From the NCBI RefSeq assembly GCF_036192275.1, contig NZ_CP108088.1:2356001-2420000 (forward strand): a DNA stretch of 64,000 bases. Reading direction: 5' to 3'. The number at the start of each line of letters is the position of its first letter. The stretch's first letter is position 1. The notes under the pieces are model-generated. The model searched no databases. It saw nothing but the letters and a program-made list of their open reading frames with translations, and was not told where the DNA came from. The translations under genes were made by a program, and so were the position numbers. Source of the stretch: Streptomyces sp. NBC_00250. Lineage in GTDB: Bacteria; Actinomycetota; Actinomycetes; Streptomycetales; Streptomycetaceae. Positions 33,601-41,685 of the stretch are shown piece by piece.

Positions 33601-34391
33601 ACGTTCTGGTCGTCGACGAGCCGCGAGAGGTCCACGAGGGCGCGAGCGGAGTTGAGTTCGGCCTCGCGTCCGCCGCCGGCCTCGGGCGGGAAGGCGGAGG
33701 GCATGACGACGAGCGGGTAGATCTTCACCCCGGGCACTCGGGCGTTGCGGAACTCGTGCCCGATGAGGTGGATGAAGTCGTAGAAGATGCCGGCCCCGGT
33801 ACCGCCCGCGACGGAGAAGGCGACGAACACGTCGCAGCCCCGGATCGGGCCGCCACCGACCCTCCGCAGGTCGCCCGCGGACTGGCCGATGGCCCCGATC
33901 GCCTCGCGGAGCTGGCGCAGGACGGGTTCGAGACCGGAGCGGAGGGTCGCGAAGAGCGCGGAGCGTCCGACGGTCGGCAGCTGCCCGGCGCCGCTGTTGA
34001 GCGGGGCGACGCGCGGCTGGCGGGCCTGCGGCGGCAGCCACAGCCGGGTCTCGTCGGGGACGGTGACGCGCAGCATGCGCGTCACCTCGGGCGAGGAGTC
34101 GAAGTCGGTGGGCAGCAGGTCGCGGACGATCCGGGAGGTGCGGGCGAAGGCGGCGCCCTCGGCTCCCTTCGCCTTGAACTGCGGGTAGTTCAGCAGCTCG
34201 GCCTCGCTGAAGTCGGCGTAGACGAACTGGAGACAGTCGGGCAGCTGGAAGGGCAGGCGGCGCCCGCCGTCCAACAGGTCGGTGCCGTCGGGTCCGCACA
34301 GCTCCCGGCGCAGACTGCGTTCGAGCTCGGTGCCGATCTTTCCGCCGGTGCCGCCGAGTCCGACGAAGAGCATGGGCTGATAGATCTTCAT
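30627..34391 (-). CDS. tubulin-like GTPase protein with long repeat-rich tail
   Basis: 1254 residues. The N-terminus MKIYQPMLFVGLGGTGGKIG and the later FVAFSVAGGTGAGIFYD (about residue 192) are the nucleotide-binding and GGTGSG-type signature loops of the bacterial Tubulin_like family, distinct from FtsZ. A large alpha/beta and helical region follows to about 1050. Then come a Gln/Gly/His tail (QGQGQSQSQGPGQGRP) and 16-residue tandem repeats ending in an acidic C-terminus. GGAGAACGAC precedes the ATG. The length is about three times FtsZ. In described conflict systems such tubulins occur with GTPases and GAP1; polymer or scaffold formation at the membrane is inferred. Confidence 0.85.
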   Translation of the reverse strand: MKIYQPMLFVGLGGTGGKIGTELERSLRRELCGPDGTDLLDGGRRLPFQLPDCLQFVYADFSEAELLNYPQFKAKGAEGAAFARTSRIVRDLLPTDFDSSPEVTRMLRVTVPDETRLWLPPQARQPRVAPLNSGAGQLPTVGRSALFATLRSGLEPVLRQLREAIGAIGQSAGDLRRVGGGPIRGCDVFVAFSVAGGTGAGIFYDFIHLIGHEFRNARVPGVKIYPLVVMPSAFPPEAGGGREAELNSARALVDLSRLVDDQNVPDALDQVGDVEDRGRLSVTYPGDGVVALRPATMQTAFLFSKPSVIGSEDLRRSIAAMVMSLIGTDLGQDTGSATRAEDDYQSFAASFINKSVERSTPARTGIGYRGMSTSLAASLTVPVDDLAEIVAARLLAQAVRGMTERARRPDREGQDHVRELFNRSAIGRLWTRDAPNVPLPEQIPRGKSRITQELRNRLGDMEEALRRLDAGLAREIPRLTEDFRPSTGVRELLGSMDPFQVEVILTGLPGHPDRVAREGFTGMIDNRRNEPERPPNVHTAAPNIPPIKGAVGGVVPARWNDPDVQDAVAAQQAWYQWRARTLWHRGWQAGESQWRPALHKAGSEVAELTKALRAHEQDEPKAFADSRRDLYRDDRAGIAYLLPPQNTLRAFYDDVVDRLAQSEGLPEAADAATLLGRLVGPEDWRRALDAVRRQPGAAVKEIKQVVERRVKRLFGEANEDAFARPLLPSMELLLRAAAGDETAEAKIDPRWLDQFRSRLAGLIPVGFVPDGSGPLKILIVHPASESDGRARDYLEQALNLPGRVTPESRAGDTDAITVVFFRSGMNLTDISEVRNILSLWSEARDSAGEDDFLHWRQRLGYQDDWLVSTEHDRQRILHRLLCAMWNGHIDTEGPIGSPHRVRIRLQDGESATMTLRLEDFDGSLTSWAGLLRAYERWALLDEGQIIEQFCERLMQALPKGLAQVPVPPSPLFTHFVEQVAPRQLGLIARLVAEYGEYGETDTEWLAPIRHFWEVTFPGALDMRFPRAARATRASLRALYERHASRAGVTQGQGQSQSQGPGQGRPPGQRQGHGQGQAQGHGYGQGQGHGRRPAQDFGPQGAHRREGYEYGPGPVSENGVHPEWENGPRPGSENGARPEWENGPRPGSENGARPEWDNRPGPGSENGARPEWDNRPGPGSENGARPAYGNGTVPDPRTAYGNGDTPGTGPRASAGSPQQAGSSAFEEDWEQEPEPDFGPEYDDGASYRDRAGEAE
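30844..31055 (-). repeat. 48-bp tandem repeat in the tubulin-like gene (about 4.4 copies)
   Basis: Copies begin near 30844, 30892, 30940, 30988 and 31036. Each encodes a 16-residue unit of the type PEWENGPRPGSENGAR. Unit pairs differ by a few bases, so expansion is recent enough to keep high identity but not perfect. Copy number is likely to vary between strains. Confidence 0.85.
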
Positions 34392-34413
34392 GTCGTTCTC
34401 CTCGGAGACCCGT

Positions 34414-36849
34414 TCAGAAATTGATGTCGTAGTCGGGCGCTCCGGGCGAGCCGTCCGTGCCCGCTCCGGAGAGGGAACCGGAACCCGCACCCGTACTGCC
34501 GCCTCCGCCTCCGCTTCCGGCACCGGGGCCGGTGCGGCGGGGGCGATGGAGCCACGGTGTGCCCCGGCCGCGGGCCGGCGCCGGGCGGCCGCCCCGTACG
34601 ACCAGCTCGTGGTCACCGATCCCGACCGGCTCACCGGTCCGCACGGGGACCTGCCCGCCGCCCCGGGTGCGCAGCGCCATCTCGCCCGAGCCGTTGCGGC
34701 GCAGCACATGGGCGGTGGAGGAGCCGCCGCCGGGGATCCGGCGGAGGGTGGGTGGCGTGCCGTACGGTTCGTCGACGGCGAAGGCGAAGACGCCGCCCGG
34801 GCTCTGCCCCCGGCGGACGGTCAGCGAGTCGAGCGACCGTTCGCCCTGGCAGAGTTCGATCGTGACGCCGGTGAGGTCGCGGCGGCGGCGCCTGGCCAGG
34901 ACCCGGATGACGACGAAGATGCCGATGACGAGGGCGAGGGCGGCGCCGCCGGCCACGGCCTTCCACCAGCGCTCCCACCAGGTCGGCGGCTCCACCACCC
35001 GGACGTTCAGGAAGGCGCCGCGCAGGGGGCGGTCGCTGTCCGCGGTGTCCACGACGGTGACCTGTCCGGCGAGTGCGCCGAAGGGTGTGCCCTTCCCGAG
35101 GGTGACGGTGAAGGGGATCTGGGTGCTGCTGTTCGGCGGGGCCGTGACGGTCGCCGGGGAGACGGCGAGCTCGGCTCCCGGGGTCTGGTTGTCCAGGGCG
35201 AGCCGCAGGGTGCGCGGCGCGGAGTCGTTGTTGGTGACGTCCAGGGTGCCGCGGACGGTGGCTCCGGGGTGCACGGTGGCCCCGTCGACGGTGACGGCCG
35301 CGGTCACCAGCGGCGCGTCCTCGGCGAGACGGGTGCGCAGCGGGCGCCGGTCGGAGGTGATCCCGGGCGCCTCCATCCGGGTGACGAGCTCCAGGTCGCC
35401 GGTGGCGCTCGCGGGGATGGTGAGCGTGCCGGTGAACCGGACGTCGCCGGCCTTGGCGTCGGGGGCCTTCCCGTCATCGGCGAGCTTGAAGCTGACGGGC
35501 CGGAAGCCCTCCCCGCTCAGGTCGGCCGCGACCGAGAGACCGGCGAGCTGACGCGGGTCGGTGATGACGACCCCGCGCCGGGTCTGCATCTGCACCTCGA
35601 CCTTCACCTGCTCCCCCGCGCGCGGGGACGCCGGGTCGAGGACGACGGCGGACTGCAGCCGGCCCTGCCAGATCGCCCGGACGGCGACCTCACGGTCGCG
35701 GTGGCCCTCCGGCGCCTCGATGTGCACCCGCCAGGCACCGGGCAGCGGGTTCTTCACCCGCAGCGCCTCGACCGGGCCGTTCTGTCCGCTCACCTCGAAG
35801 GTGGAGCCGTCGAACTCGTCCCGGAGGGGCACCTTGCGGCCCGCCGGGTCGAAGTAGGTGACCTGCACCTTCGGGTCGTGCTTGGCGACAGTGAGGGAGC
35901 CGTCGGTGGCGATGGGCGGGATGGTGACGGTCAGGTCGGCGGGCGGCTTGCCGACGGTTCCGTGCGCGATCCGGGCGCAGCGGGCGGCGGCGAAGGTCTC
36001 CTGGAGCGCCTTGTCGATCTCGGCGGAGGTGTCGACGACCCGCATGCGCGGCTCGGAGTCGGGGATCTCGGAGCAGGCGCCGCGGTAGCCGCCCTGGGCC
36101 ATGGCGGTGAGGGCGGCGCGGTCGATCTCGCTGCCGAAGCCGAGGGGCCAGATCTGTACGCCGGCCGCGCGGGCGCGGGCGAGTTCCTCGGTGAGGCGCA
36201 GCGCTCCGTTGGACTGGCGGTTCTCGCGGTCGGTGCCGTACTCGGGGCTGTCGGCGACGTCGAGCTTGCCGTCGGTGAGCAGGAAGACGACCTTGGGGGC
36301 GGCGGGCGCCTTGGTCCCGCCGGTGCCGGTGCCCTTTCCGGGTCCGGGTCCGGCTCCGGTGAGGCGGGTGACGGCCTGGCGTACGGCCGCCGGGAAGTCG
36401 GTGCCGGGACCCATCCGGGCCTCGTCGCGCCGCCCCAGCTCCTGGACGCAGTCGCTGAGTCGCTCACGGCCCGCCGCGTCGGCGACGGTGAGCGGGCAGA
36501 CCTCGCGTACGGGCGACTGGCCGCGCTTCTCCGAGCTGCCGAAGCCGATGACGGCGGCCCGGGAGCGCTCCGATATCTCGCCCTGGACGAGCAGCGCCGC
36601 CGCTTCGGTCTCGCGTGCCAGGTCCTTGTCGGCGAGGCTCGCCGACTGGTCGACGACGACGGCGAAGTCGATCGGGTCGGGTCCTTCGGGCGGGTCGGCC
36701 TGCGTGGCGGCGGTACGGGGGACGGCGTTCGCCCCGGGACCGCCGGGCGCGCCGGGGGCGCCCGCGGCGGCGGTCGCCGCGAGCGGGCCGGAGAGCGCGA
36801 GGAGCGCCCCGGCGAGGAGCAGGACGCCCCCCTTGTTGGTCCACTGCAT
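34414..36849 (-). CDS. secreted, TM-anchored von Willebrand factor A domain protein
   Basis: 811 residues. A signal peptide (VLLLAGALLALSGPLAATAA) is followed by a vWA domain with MIDAS motif DQSASL (about residue 63), GFGSSEKRG and VVFLLTDGKLDV. Beta-sandwich domains lie at about 290-610. A TM helix at about 625-650 (AVAGGAALALVIGIFVVI) with following RRRRR puts the C-terminal 150 residues in the cytoplasm, ending in a Gly/Ser-rich tail. Thus the metal-binding vWA domain faces outside while the tail faces the GTPase complex. The gene starts 8 nt after the PycTM stop and ends 22 nt before the tubulin-like gene. It may be an exterior sensor or ligand receptor. Confidence 0.83.
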   Translation of the reverse strand: MQWTNKGGVLLLAGALLALSGPLAATAAAGAPGAPGGPGANAVPRTAATQADPPEGPDPIDFAVVVDQSASLADKDLARETEAAALLVQGEISERSRAAVIGFGSSEKRGQSPVREVCPLTVADAAGRERLSDCVQELGRRDEARMGPGTDFPAAVRQAVTRLTGAGPGPGKGTGTGGTKAPAAPKVVFLLTDGKLDVADSPEYGTDRENRQSNGALRLTEELARARAAGVQIWPLGFGSEIDRAALTAMAQGGYRGACSEIPDSEPRMRVVDTSAEIDKALQETFAAARCARIAHGTVGKPPADLTVTIPPIATDGSLTVAKHDPKVQVTYFDPAGRKVPLRDEFDGSTFEVSGQNGPVEALRVKNPLPGAWRVHIEAPEGHRDREVAVRAIWQGRLQSAVVLDPASPRAGEQVKVEVQMQTRRGVVITDPRQLAGLSVAADLSGEGFRPVSFKLADDGKAPDAKAGDVRFTGTLTIPASATGDLELVTRMEAPGITSDRRPLRTRLAEDAPLVTAAVTVDGATVHPGATVRGTLDVTNNDSAPRTLRLALDNQTPGAELAVSPATVTAPPNSSTQIPFTVTLGKGTPFGALAGQVTVVDTADSDRPLRGAFLNVRVVEPPTWWERWWKAVAGGAALALVIGIFVVIRVLARRRRRDLTGVTIELCQGERSLDSLTVRRGQSPGGVFAFAVDEPYGTPPTLRRIPGGGSSTAHVLRRNGSGEMALRTRGGGQVPVRTGEPVGIGDHELVVRGGRPAPARGRGTPWLHRPRRTGPGAGSGGGGGSTGAGSGSLSGAGTDGSPGAPDYDINF

Positions 36850-36857
36850 GTTCTCTC

Positions 36858-37433
36858 TCACCACAGTTCGCTGAAGAGGGCCAGGAGGGCGCCGAGCGCG
36901 AGCGCGGAGACGCCCAGGCGCAGCCACCGGTACTTCGCCGCGAGCACGAGGCCGTGCACGCTGGCCTGTTCGAGGAGCCAGCCGGTGGCGTCCGCGCCGG
37001 GGGCGGCGAGCCGCTCACGCAGCGCCGTCTCCGACGGCCCGGCCGTCAGCTCGCGCAGGAACGTGCGGTCGGCTCCTATCCGCGTGCGGGGCAGCACCAC
37101 CGAGACGAGCATCAGGACGCCGGCCGTCCAGAGCGCTCCGGCGACGAGCAGGAGGACGAGCCCGGCTCCGGAGTCGGGCCACGGGGCCCGGTCCCCGGAG
37201 AAGACGACTGCGAGGAAGGCGAGGGCGCCGGAGAGCAGGATCGCGGCCTTGGTGTCGGCCCGGCCGATGTCCTCGCGGACGGTGGCGAGCAGCCGCTCGG
37301 CCATGAACCTGAGCTCTTCGGCGGGTACGGGAGTGGGTGCGGGCGCGGATGCCTGCGCGGGCGCGGTGGTGCGGGACCGGTCCGGACCGGAAGGCGGACC
37401 GGAGTCCGGCGCGGGCCCCGGGGCGGTGGTCAT
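36858..37433 (-). CDS. Pycsar-type transmembrane effector (PycTM/DUF5706-like)
   Basis: 191 residues. After a Pro-rich lead, LRFMAERLLATVREDIGRA plus DTKAAILLSG (about residues 45-66) is the hallmark ADTKA block of the PycTM family. TM helices follow: AAILLSGALAFLAVVF, GLVLLLVAGALWTAGVLML and the C-terminal LGVSALALGALLALFSEL. In Pycsar defence, PycTM is opened by cyclic pyrimidine nucleotides and damages the membrane to stop phage. Here a nucleotidyl cyclase lies three genes upstream in the same operon. ATGA overlap with the SPFH gene. Direct cyclic-nucleotide binding cannot be shown from sequence. Confidence 0.82.
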   Translation of the reverse strand: MTTAPGPAPDSGPPSGPDRSRTTAPAQASAPAPTPVPAEELRFMAERLLATVREDIGRADTKAAILLSGALAFLAVVFSGDRAPWPDSGAGLVLLLVAGALWTAGVLMLVSVVLPRTRIGADRTFLRELTAGPSETALRERLAAPGADATGWLLEQASVHGLVLAAKYRWLRLGVSALALGALLALFSELW

Positions 37434-39247
37434 GCGTCGTCCCAGTCGTCGAATTCGGAGCTGGGCCTGGCCGGGCGGGCGGGGCGGGAGGACCGCCGGG
37501 GCCGGTCGGGCCGTTCGTCACTGTCGTAGGGGTCCTCGCGGTCGTACCGGTCGTACCGTTCGTTCCGCTCGTACGCGTCGTTCCGGCCGTACGCGTCGTT
37601 CCGCCCGTACCCGTCCGCGTCCTCGTACCGGTCGGGCCCGTCGTCGAAGCCGTCGTCGTGACGGCCCCGCGAGCGGCCCCGGTTCCGGTCGTCGCCGTCG
37701 CGGCCCCGCTCGCGCGCCCTCCCCCGCTCGCGTTCCCGCTCGGAGCCGGACTCGACGCGGGTCGGCTCGTAGACCCGGGGGTCGTCGGGAGCGTCCTGGG
37801 GTTCCGCTTCCTCGTACCACTCGGGCCGGCTCGGCTCCGGCACCCCGTTCTCCAGGGCGAGGCGGGCCGGCGGGGTGCCGCCCGAGGGGTTGAGGACCCG
37901 GTCGGTGATGCCGTCGATGACGGTGCCGGTCTGGGTCCGCAGGTACATGAGCACCTGGTACATCTGCTCGCCGATGTCGTGCCGTTCGAGGACTCCGGTG
38001 TCGAGGAGCCGGTTGAAGACGGCCAGGTAGTCCTCCTGGCCCTCGCGCCGCTCCCGCTGGAGCTGGGTGCGGATCTCCCACTGCTTGTCGGGGTTCATCG
38101 CCATGTGGTGGGCGATCTGGGCGAGGTCGCCGCGCCGGAAGAGGGTCTCCATCTCGCGGGCGCGGTCGGCGACCAGGGCCCGGTCGGCGGCGTCCCTGCG
38201 CCGTTCCGCCTCGGCGACGCGCGCGTCGGCCTCCATGGTGACGCCGATCTTGTCCCGGCGCGAGACCTCGGCCTTGACGGAGTCGTCGAGGTCGATGAAG
38301 ACGTAGACCCGGGTCCGCAGCCCGACGTCCTCGCCGAACCTGAGGCGTCCGGCGCTCAGCTCCTCCCGGACGGCCTCGTCGGCGCGCTGCGCCTCGGTGA
38401 TCCGGAACCGCCGGGAGAGCCTGCGCAGTCGGTCGAGGAGCTCGTCGTGCAGCAACGCGGCGACGTCCTCGACCTGTTCCTGCACGACGAGGTGCGGGTC
38501 GGTCACCTCCCAGTGGACCGTGACGACGGCATCGAAGAAGACGCCGTCCCCGGCGGCCGGCAACTGGAGCCTGAACTCGGTGCTGTTGCGCCCGAGTTGC
38601 ACCTCGAAGACGGTGTAAGGGGAGCCGAACATGGGCTTGTTCACGTCCTCCCTACGGTCCGGCCAGACCACCCGGTGGCCACCGTTGCGGTAGAGGAGCA
38701 CGGCTGCGACCCGGCCGCTCCGGTGGCGGTACGGGGGCGCGTACTCGGCGATCAGCGGACCGCGCGGGCGCGTGCCCGCGCCGGACCCCGACCCGGCACC
38801 GCGGCCCGCCTCCCCGCCCCACCGCCCGCCCTGTCCCCCTGCGCGCGCGTTCCCCTGCCCCTGTTCCTGCTCTCGGTCCAGGTCCTCGTCCGGGTCCATG
38901 TCCAGGTCCTCGTCGTCGTCGCGGCCACCGGCGTGCCGGCCACCGCCGTTCTGTCCGTCGTACCGCTGCCCGCCGTACCGCTGTCCGCCGCCCCGCTGAC
39001 CGTCGCCCCGCTGTCCGCCGCCCGGCTGACCGTCGACCGGCTGACCGTCGACCGGCTGGCCCGTGTACCGCTGCCGCTCCCGGGCGTCCCGGTCACGGCC
39101 GGCTCGTGCCCGCTCGTCCTGCGGCCGCCCGTCACGGGCACGTTCGTCCCGTCCCCCGCCCTGGCCGCCGCGGTCGTCGCGGTCCCGGTCGATCCAGCGC
39201 GTCCGCTCGTCAGGCCGCCCGTTCCTGTTCTGCTCGGGCCCGGTCAT
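37430..39247 (-). CDS. SPFH/band-7-like protein with disordered repeat tails
   Basis: 605 residues. Residues 1-150 are Arg/Asp/Gly/Gln-rich repeats (VDGQPVDGQPGGGQRGDGQR). A band-7 core occupies about 155-330 (FEVQLGRNSTEFRLQLPAAG, VTVHWEVTDPHLVVQEQVED, EELSAGRLRFGEDVG). A charged helical stretch follows (EADARVAEAERRRDAADRAL). The tail from about 470 carries Tyr/Asn/Arg/Asp repeats (GRNDAYGRNDAYERNERYDR). No TM helix is evident, so membrane association would depend on partners. SPFH proteins build oligomeric membrane-domain scaffolds. ATGA overlaps join it to the P-loop gene before and the PycTM gene after. Confidence 0.78.
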   Translation of the reverse strand: MTGPEQNRNGRPDERTRWIDRDRDDRGGQGGGRDERARDGRPQDERARAGRDRDARERQRYTGQPVDGQPVDGQPGGGQRGDGQRGGGQRYGGQRYDGQNGGGRHAGGRDDDEDLDMDPDEDLDREQEQGQGNARAGGQGGRWGGEAGRGAGSGSGAGTRPRGPLIAEYAPPYRHRSGRVAAVLLYRNGGHRVVWPDRREDVNKPMFGSPYTVFEVQLGRNSTEFRLQLPAAGDGVFFDAVVTVHWEVTDPHLVVQEQVEDVAALLHDELLDRLRRLSRRFRITEAQRADEAVREELSAGRLRFGEDVGLRTRVYVFIDLDDSVKAEVSRRDKIGVTMEADARVAEAERRRDAADRALVADRAREMETLFRRGDLAQIAHHMAMNPDKQWEIRTQLQRERREGQEDYLAVFNRLLDTGVLERHDIGEQMYQVLMYLRTQTGTVIDGITDRVLNPSGGTPPARLALENGVPEPSRPEWYEEAEPQDAPDDPRVYEPTRVESGSERERERGRARERGRDGDDRNRGRSRGRHDDGFDDGPDRYEDADGYGRNDAYGRNDAYERNERYDRYDREDPYDSDERPDRPRRSSRPARPARPSSEFDDWDDA

Positions 39248-41685
39248 CGGTTCGCTCCTTCCGTCACGGCGTCCCACATCCGGCGCGCCGCGCCTCTGTC
39301 CAGGGGCCGGTCACGGTCCCGGACCAGTTCGTTCAGCAGGCCCCTGAGCCGGTCCCGGTCACGGCGGTCCACCGCGAGCCGCGGCAGGAAGGCGCAGACG
39401 TGCCCGAGCGACTCCGGATCCTTCGCGGCCCGCCGGAGCATCCCGCCGAGCGCCTCCAGGGCGGCCTCCCCCGAGCGGGCCGTGGCGAGCGTCTGCCGCA
39501 GCAGCACCGCCAGTTCGGCGGCGAGCTCGGGCCGGGTCGCCAGCAGGGCGATCAGCAGCGGGCGGGCCGCGTGCCCGTCGAGTTCGGGGACCTCCCGCAG
39601 CCCCCACAGATGGGTGGTGCGGGTGCTCAGGGCCCGGATGACGGCGAGGTGGACCAGGTTGGCGAGGTTGAGCCGACCGTCCTCCAGCCACTGCCGGAGC
39701 CGCCGGAGCACGGGCACGGGTTCGCCGGAGGCGAGCAGCCGCGCCACACTGAAGGAGGCGGGCACGAGGACCCCGATGTCGGTCGCCTCGCGGGTCCTGA
39801 CGACCCGGGCGAGCGCGTCGAGGGAACCGGAGACGCTCCCGGCGGCCAGCACGTAGCCGTGGGTGAGCAGGGCGGTCCTGACGAGCATGTCGTCGTCGGA
39901 CCCGGCCCAGTTCTTGAGCACGTCGGCGACGGCGGGCCGGACGCGCGGGTCGCGCGCGGACTCGGCGAGCGCGGTGGCGGCGGCCATCCGGGCGACCGGA
40001 TCGTCCGTCGCGGCGAGCGGCACCACCAGCTCGCGGAAGCCGTGGATCCAGTCCCAGGAGCAGAGCACGCCGGCCGCGACGGAGGCCCGCACCCACACCT
40101 CGGAGCGCGGGTCGTCACACAGGGAGCGCAGCCAACGGGCCACCGGGCCGCGGACGTTGTGGTAGCCGTGCCAGATCTCGCCGAGGACGGCTCCGGCGAG
40201 GGCCTCGCCCTGGAAGCGGACGGCGCGCACCGGCACCTTGGCCGGACCGAGGTCCAGCTCGCCGTCCTCCAGGACGGCCCGGGCCTGCACCGGCCGGTGC
40301 TCGGCGTGCGTCCCGAACAGGCGTCGGCCCGGGGCGTGTTCGGGGTCGAGGGTGACCGCGAGTTCCCAGGCGAGGAGTTCGGCGGCCTCGGCGGCGAGGC
40401 TGTACGCGGAGCCGTTGAAGACGGCGACCGCGATACGGAACGCCCCGGCGTTCAGGGCCGGGAGCGCCTCGGGGAGCGCGCCCGGACGGTCGGCGCCCGC
40501 GAACCACTCGCGGGCCTGGGAGCGTACGAACGAGGCACATTCGCTGAGGAGTTGCTCGTCCGTCACCTCGCCGCGCCAGTGCCGGGCCAGATGGTCGGCG
40601 AGCCGGGCCGCCTCGCGCGGCCGCAGCTCCTCCAGGCCGAGGGCGTCGACGACGTCCCGCCGTGCGCCGCGCGCCCGCGCATCGCCGAGGGCGTCGTCGG
40701 ACTCGGTGCGCAGCTGGTTCCAGAGGTGGCGGTGGAGGACCTCGTCGGCGGGGGGCGGGGGGCAGTACATCCCGTACCGGCCGCGCAGCAGCCGGTCGGC
40801 GAGTTCTCCGTTCTCGACGAGGACGACCCCGTACGCGTCCCGCCCGCGCAGCAGATCGCCGAAGCGGTCCAGGTGCAGCTCGGAGAGGCGCGTGACGGAA
40901 CGGCGGGTGACGGTGGTGTGGTCGCCCCGGCCGGAGCGGGAGGCGCGCGGTTCGCTCTCGGCGCGTACGTCCTCGGTGAGCAGTTCGAGGAGGTGGCCGC
41001 CGCTCTCCTGGAGGACCTCCTCGGTGATCTCGTCGACGCCGTGGCGCGGGTCGAGGCGGAAGACCTTGCCGCCGGTCAGCTCGTCGAGGAGGGCGAGCGC
41101 GGTGGCCTTGCGGCCGCTGCCGGGTTCGCCGCACAGGACGAGGACCCGGTGGTCGCGGAGCCGGTCCCGCATCCGGCGGTAGCCGGCGGTCGCGCAGTAC
41201 ACCCGGCCGAGGTGGTCGAGCGTCTCGGGCGGGACGGGTCCCTGGACGAAGTGCGACGTGCGGTCGGAGCCGTACAGGGCGAAGATCTGGTTGCCCTCGA
41301 AGACGGTGCCGTCGCCGTGGATGGTGGTGAGGCGGTCGGCCGCGGCGCCCGCCCAGGTGCGGACGGCTCGGCGGGCGGTGGCGGCGCCGCCGGTGTCGCT
41401 CTCGCCGCCGAGGGGCCCCCGGTCGGCGGCCGCGAAGACGCTCGGCTCGCGGGGCTGCTCGGCGCCGTCGGCACGCTCGGACCCGCCGGCCCGGTCGCCT
41501 TCCCGGTCGCCTCGGTCGGAACCACGATCCGATCCACGATCGGAGCCGCGATCCGAGCCACGATCCGAACCCCGGTCGGAACCGCGGTCGGAGCCCCGGT
41601 CGTGTGCGTCCGCCCGGTCGCCGCCGTGTCCCTGCCCGGCGTCCGGACCGTCGTTCTGCGGCGAGGCGTCGTCCTGGTCGCTCAC
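39244..41685 (-). CDS. P-loop (variant) NTPase-like protein with C-terminal HEAT-type repeats
   Basis: 813 residues from a GTG start overlapping the cyclase stop (GTGA). Residues about 25-60 are seven or more DRGS repeats. At about residue 180 HRVLVLCGEPGSGRKATALA is a noncanonical Walker A (GxxGxGRKAT, with Arg before the Lys); no clear Walker B was found. A helical region follows. From about 480 (ARWLRSLCDDPRSEVWVRAS, then VPLAATDDPVARMAAATALA) the sequence shows HEAT-like alpha-solenoid repeats. This layout (variant P-loop plus superstructure repeats) resembles STAND-like sensor proteins of actinobacterial conflict systems. A short glycine/asparagine motif near residue 125-140 resembles one at the cyclase C-terminus. 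Confidence 0.7.
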   Translation of the reverse strand: MSDQDDASPQNDGPDAGQGHGGDRADAHDRGSDRGSDRGSDRGSDRGSDRGSDRGSDRGDREGDRAGGSERADGAEQPREPSVFAAADRGPLGGESDTGGAATARRAVRTWAGAAADRLTTIHGDGTVFEGNQIFALYGSDRTSHFVQGPVPPETLDHLGRVYCATAGYRRMRDRLRDHRVLVLCGEPGSGRKATALALLDELTGGKVFRLDPRHGVDEITEEVLQESGGHLLELLTEDVRAESEPRASRSGRGDHTTVTRRSVTRLSELHLDRFGDLLRGRDAYGVVLVENGELADRLLRGRYGMYCPPPPADEVLHRHLWNQLRTESDDALGDARARGARRDVVDALGLEELRPREAARLADHLARHWRGEVTDEQLLSECASFVRSQAREWFAGADRPGALPEALPALNAGAFRIAVAVFNGSAYSLAAEAAELLAWELAVTLDPEHAPGRRLFGTHAEHRPVQARAVLEDGELDLGPAKVPVRAVRFQGEALAGAVLGEIWHGYHNVRGPVARWLRSLCDDPRSEVWVRASVAAGVLCSWDWIHGFRELVVPLAATDDPVARMAAATALAESARDPRVRPAVADVLKNWAGSDDDMLVRTALLTHGYVLAAGSVSGSLDALARVVRTREATDIGVLVPASFSVARLLASGEPVPVLRRLRQWLEDGRLNLANLVHLAVIRALSTRTTHLWGLREVPELDGHAARPLLIALLATRPELAAELAVLLRQTLATARSGEAALEALGGMLRRAAKDPESLGHVCAFLPRLAVDRRDRDRLRGLLNELVRDRDRPLDRGAARRMWDAVTEGANR
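41515..41612 (-). repeat. 12-bp tandem repeats encoding DRGS
   Basis: Seven to eight copies of a 12-bp unit (CGATCCGAGCCA-like on the plus strand) encode the Asp-Arg-Gly-Ser tail of the P-loop/HEAT protein. Adjacent units alternate between two codon patterns, consistent with slippage and duplication. Confidence 0.8.

Noticed and set aside
31032..34424. Very long open frame on the plus strand opposite the tubulin-like gene
   Set aside because: It mirrors the high third-position GC of the real gene on the other strand and has no recognisable domain; the minus-strand frame carries clear tubulin-like motifs.
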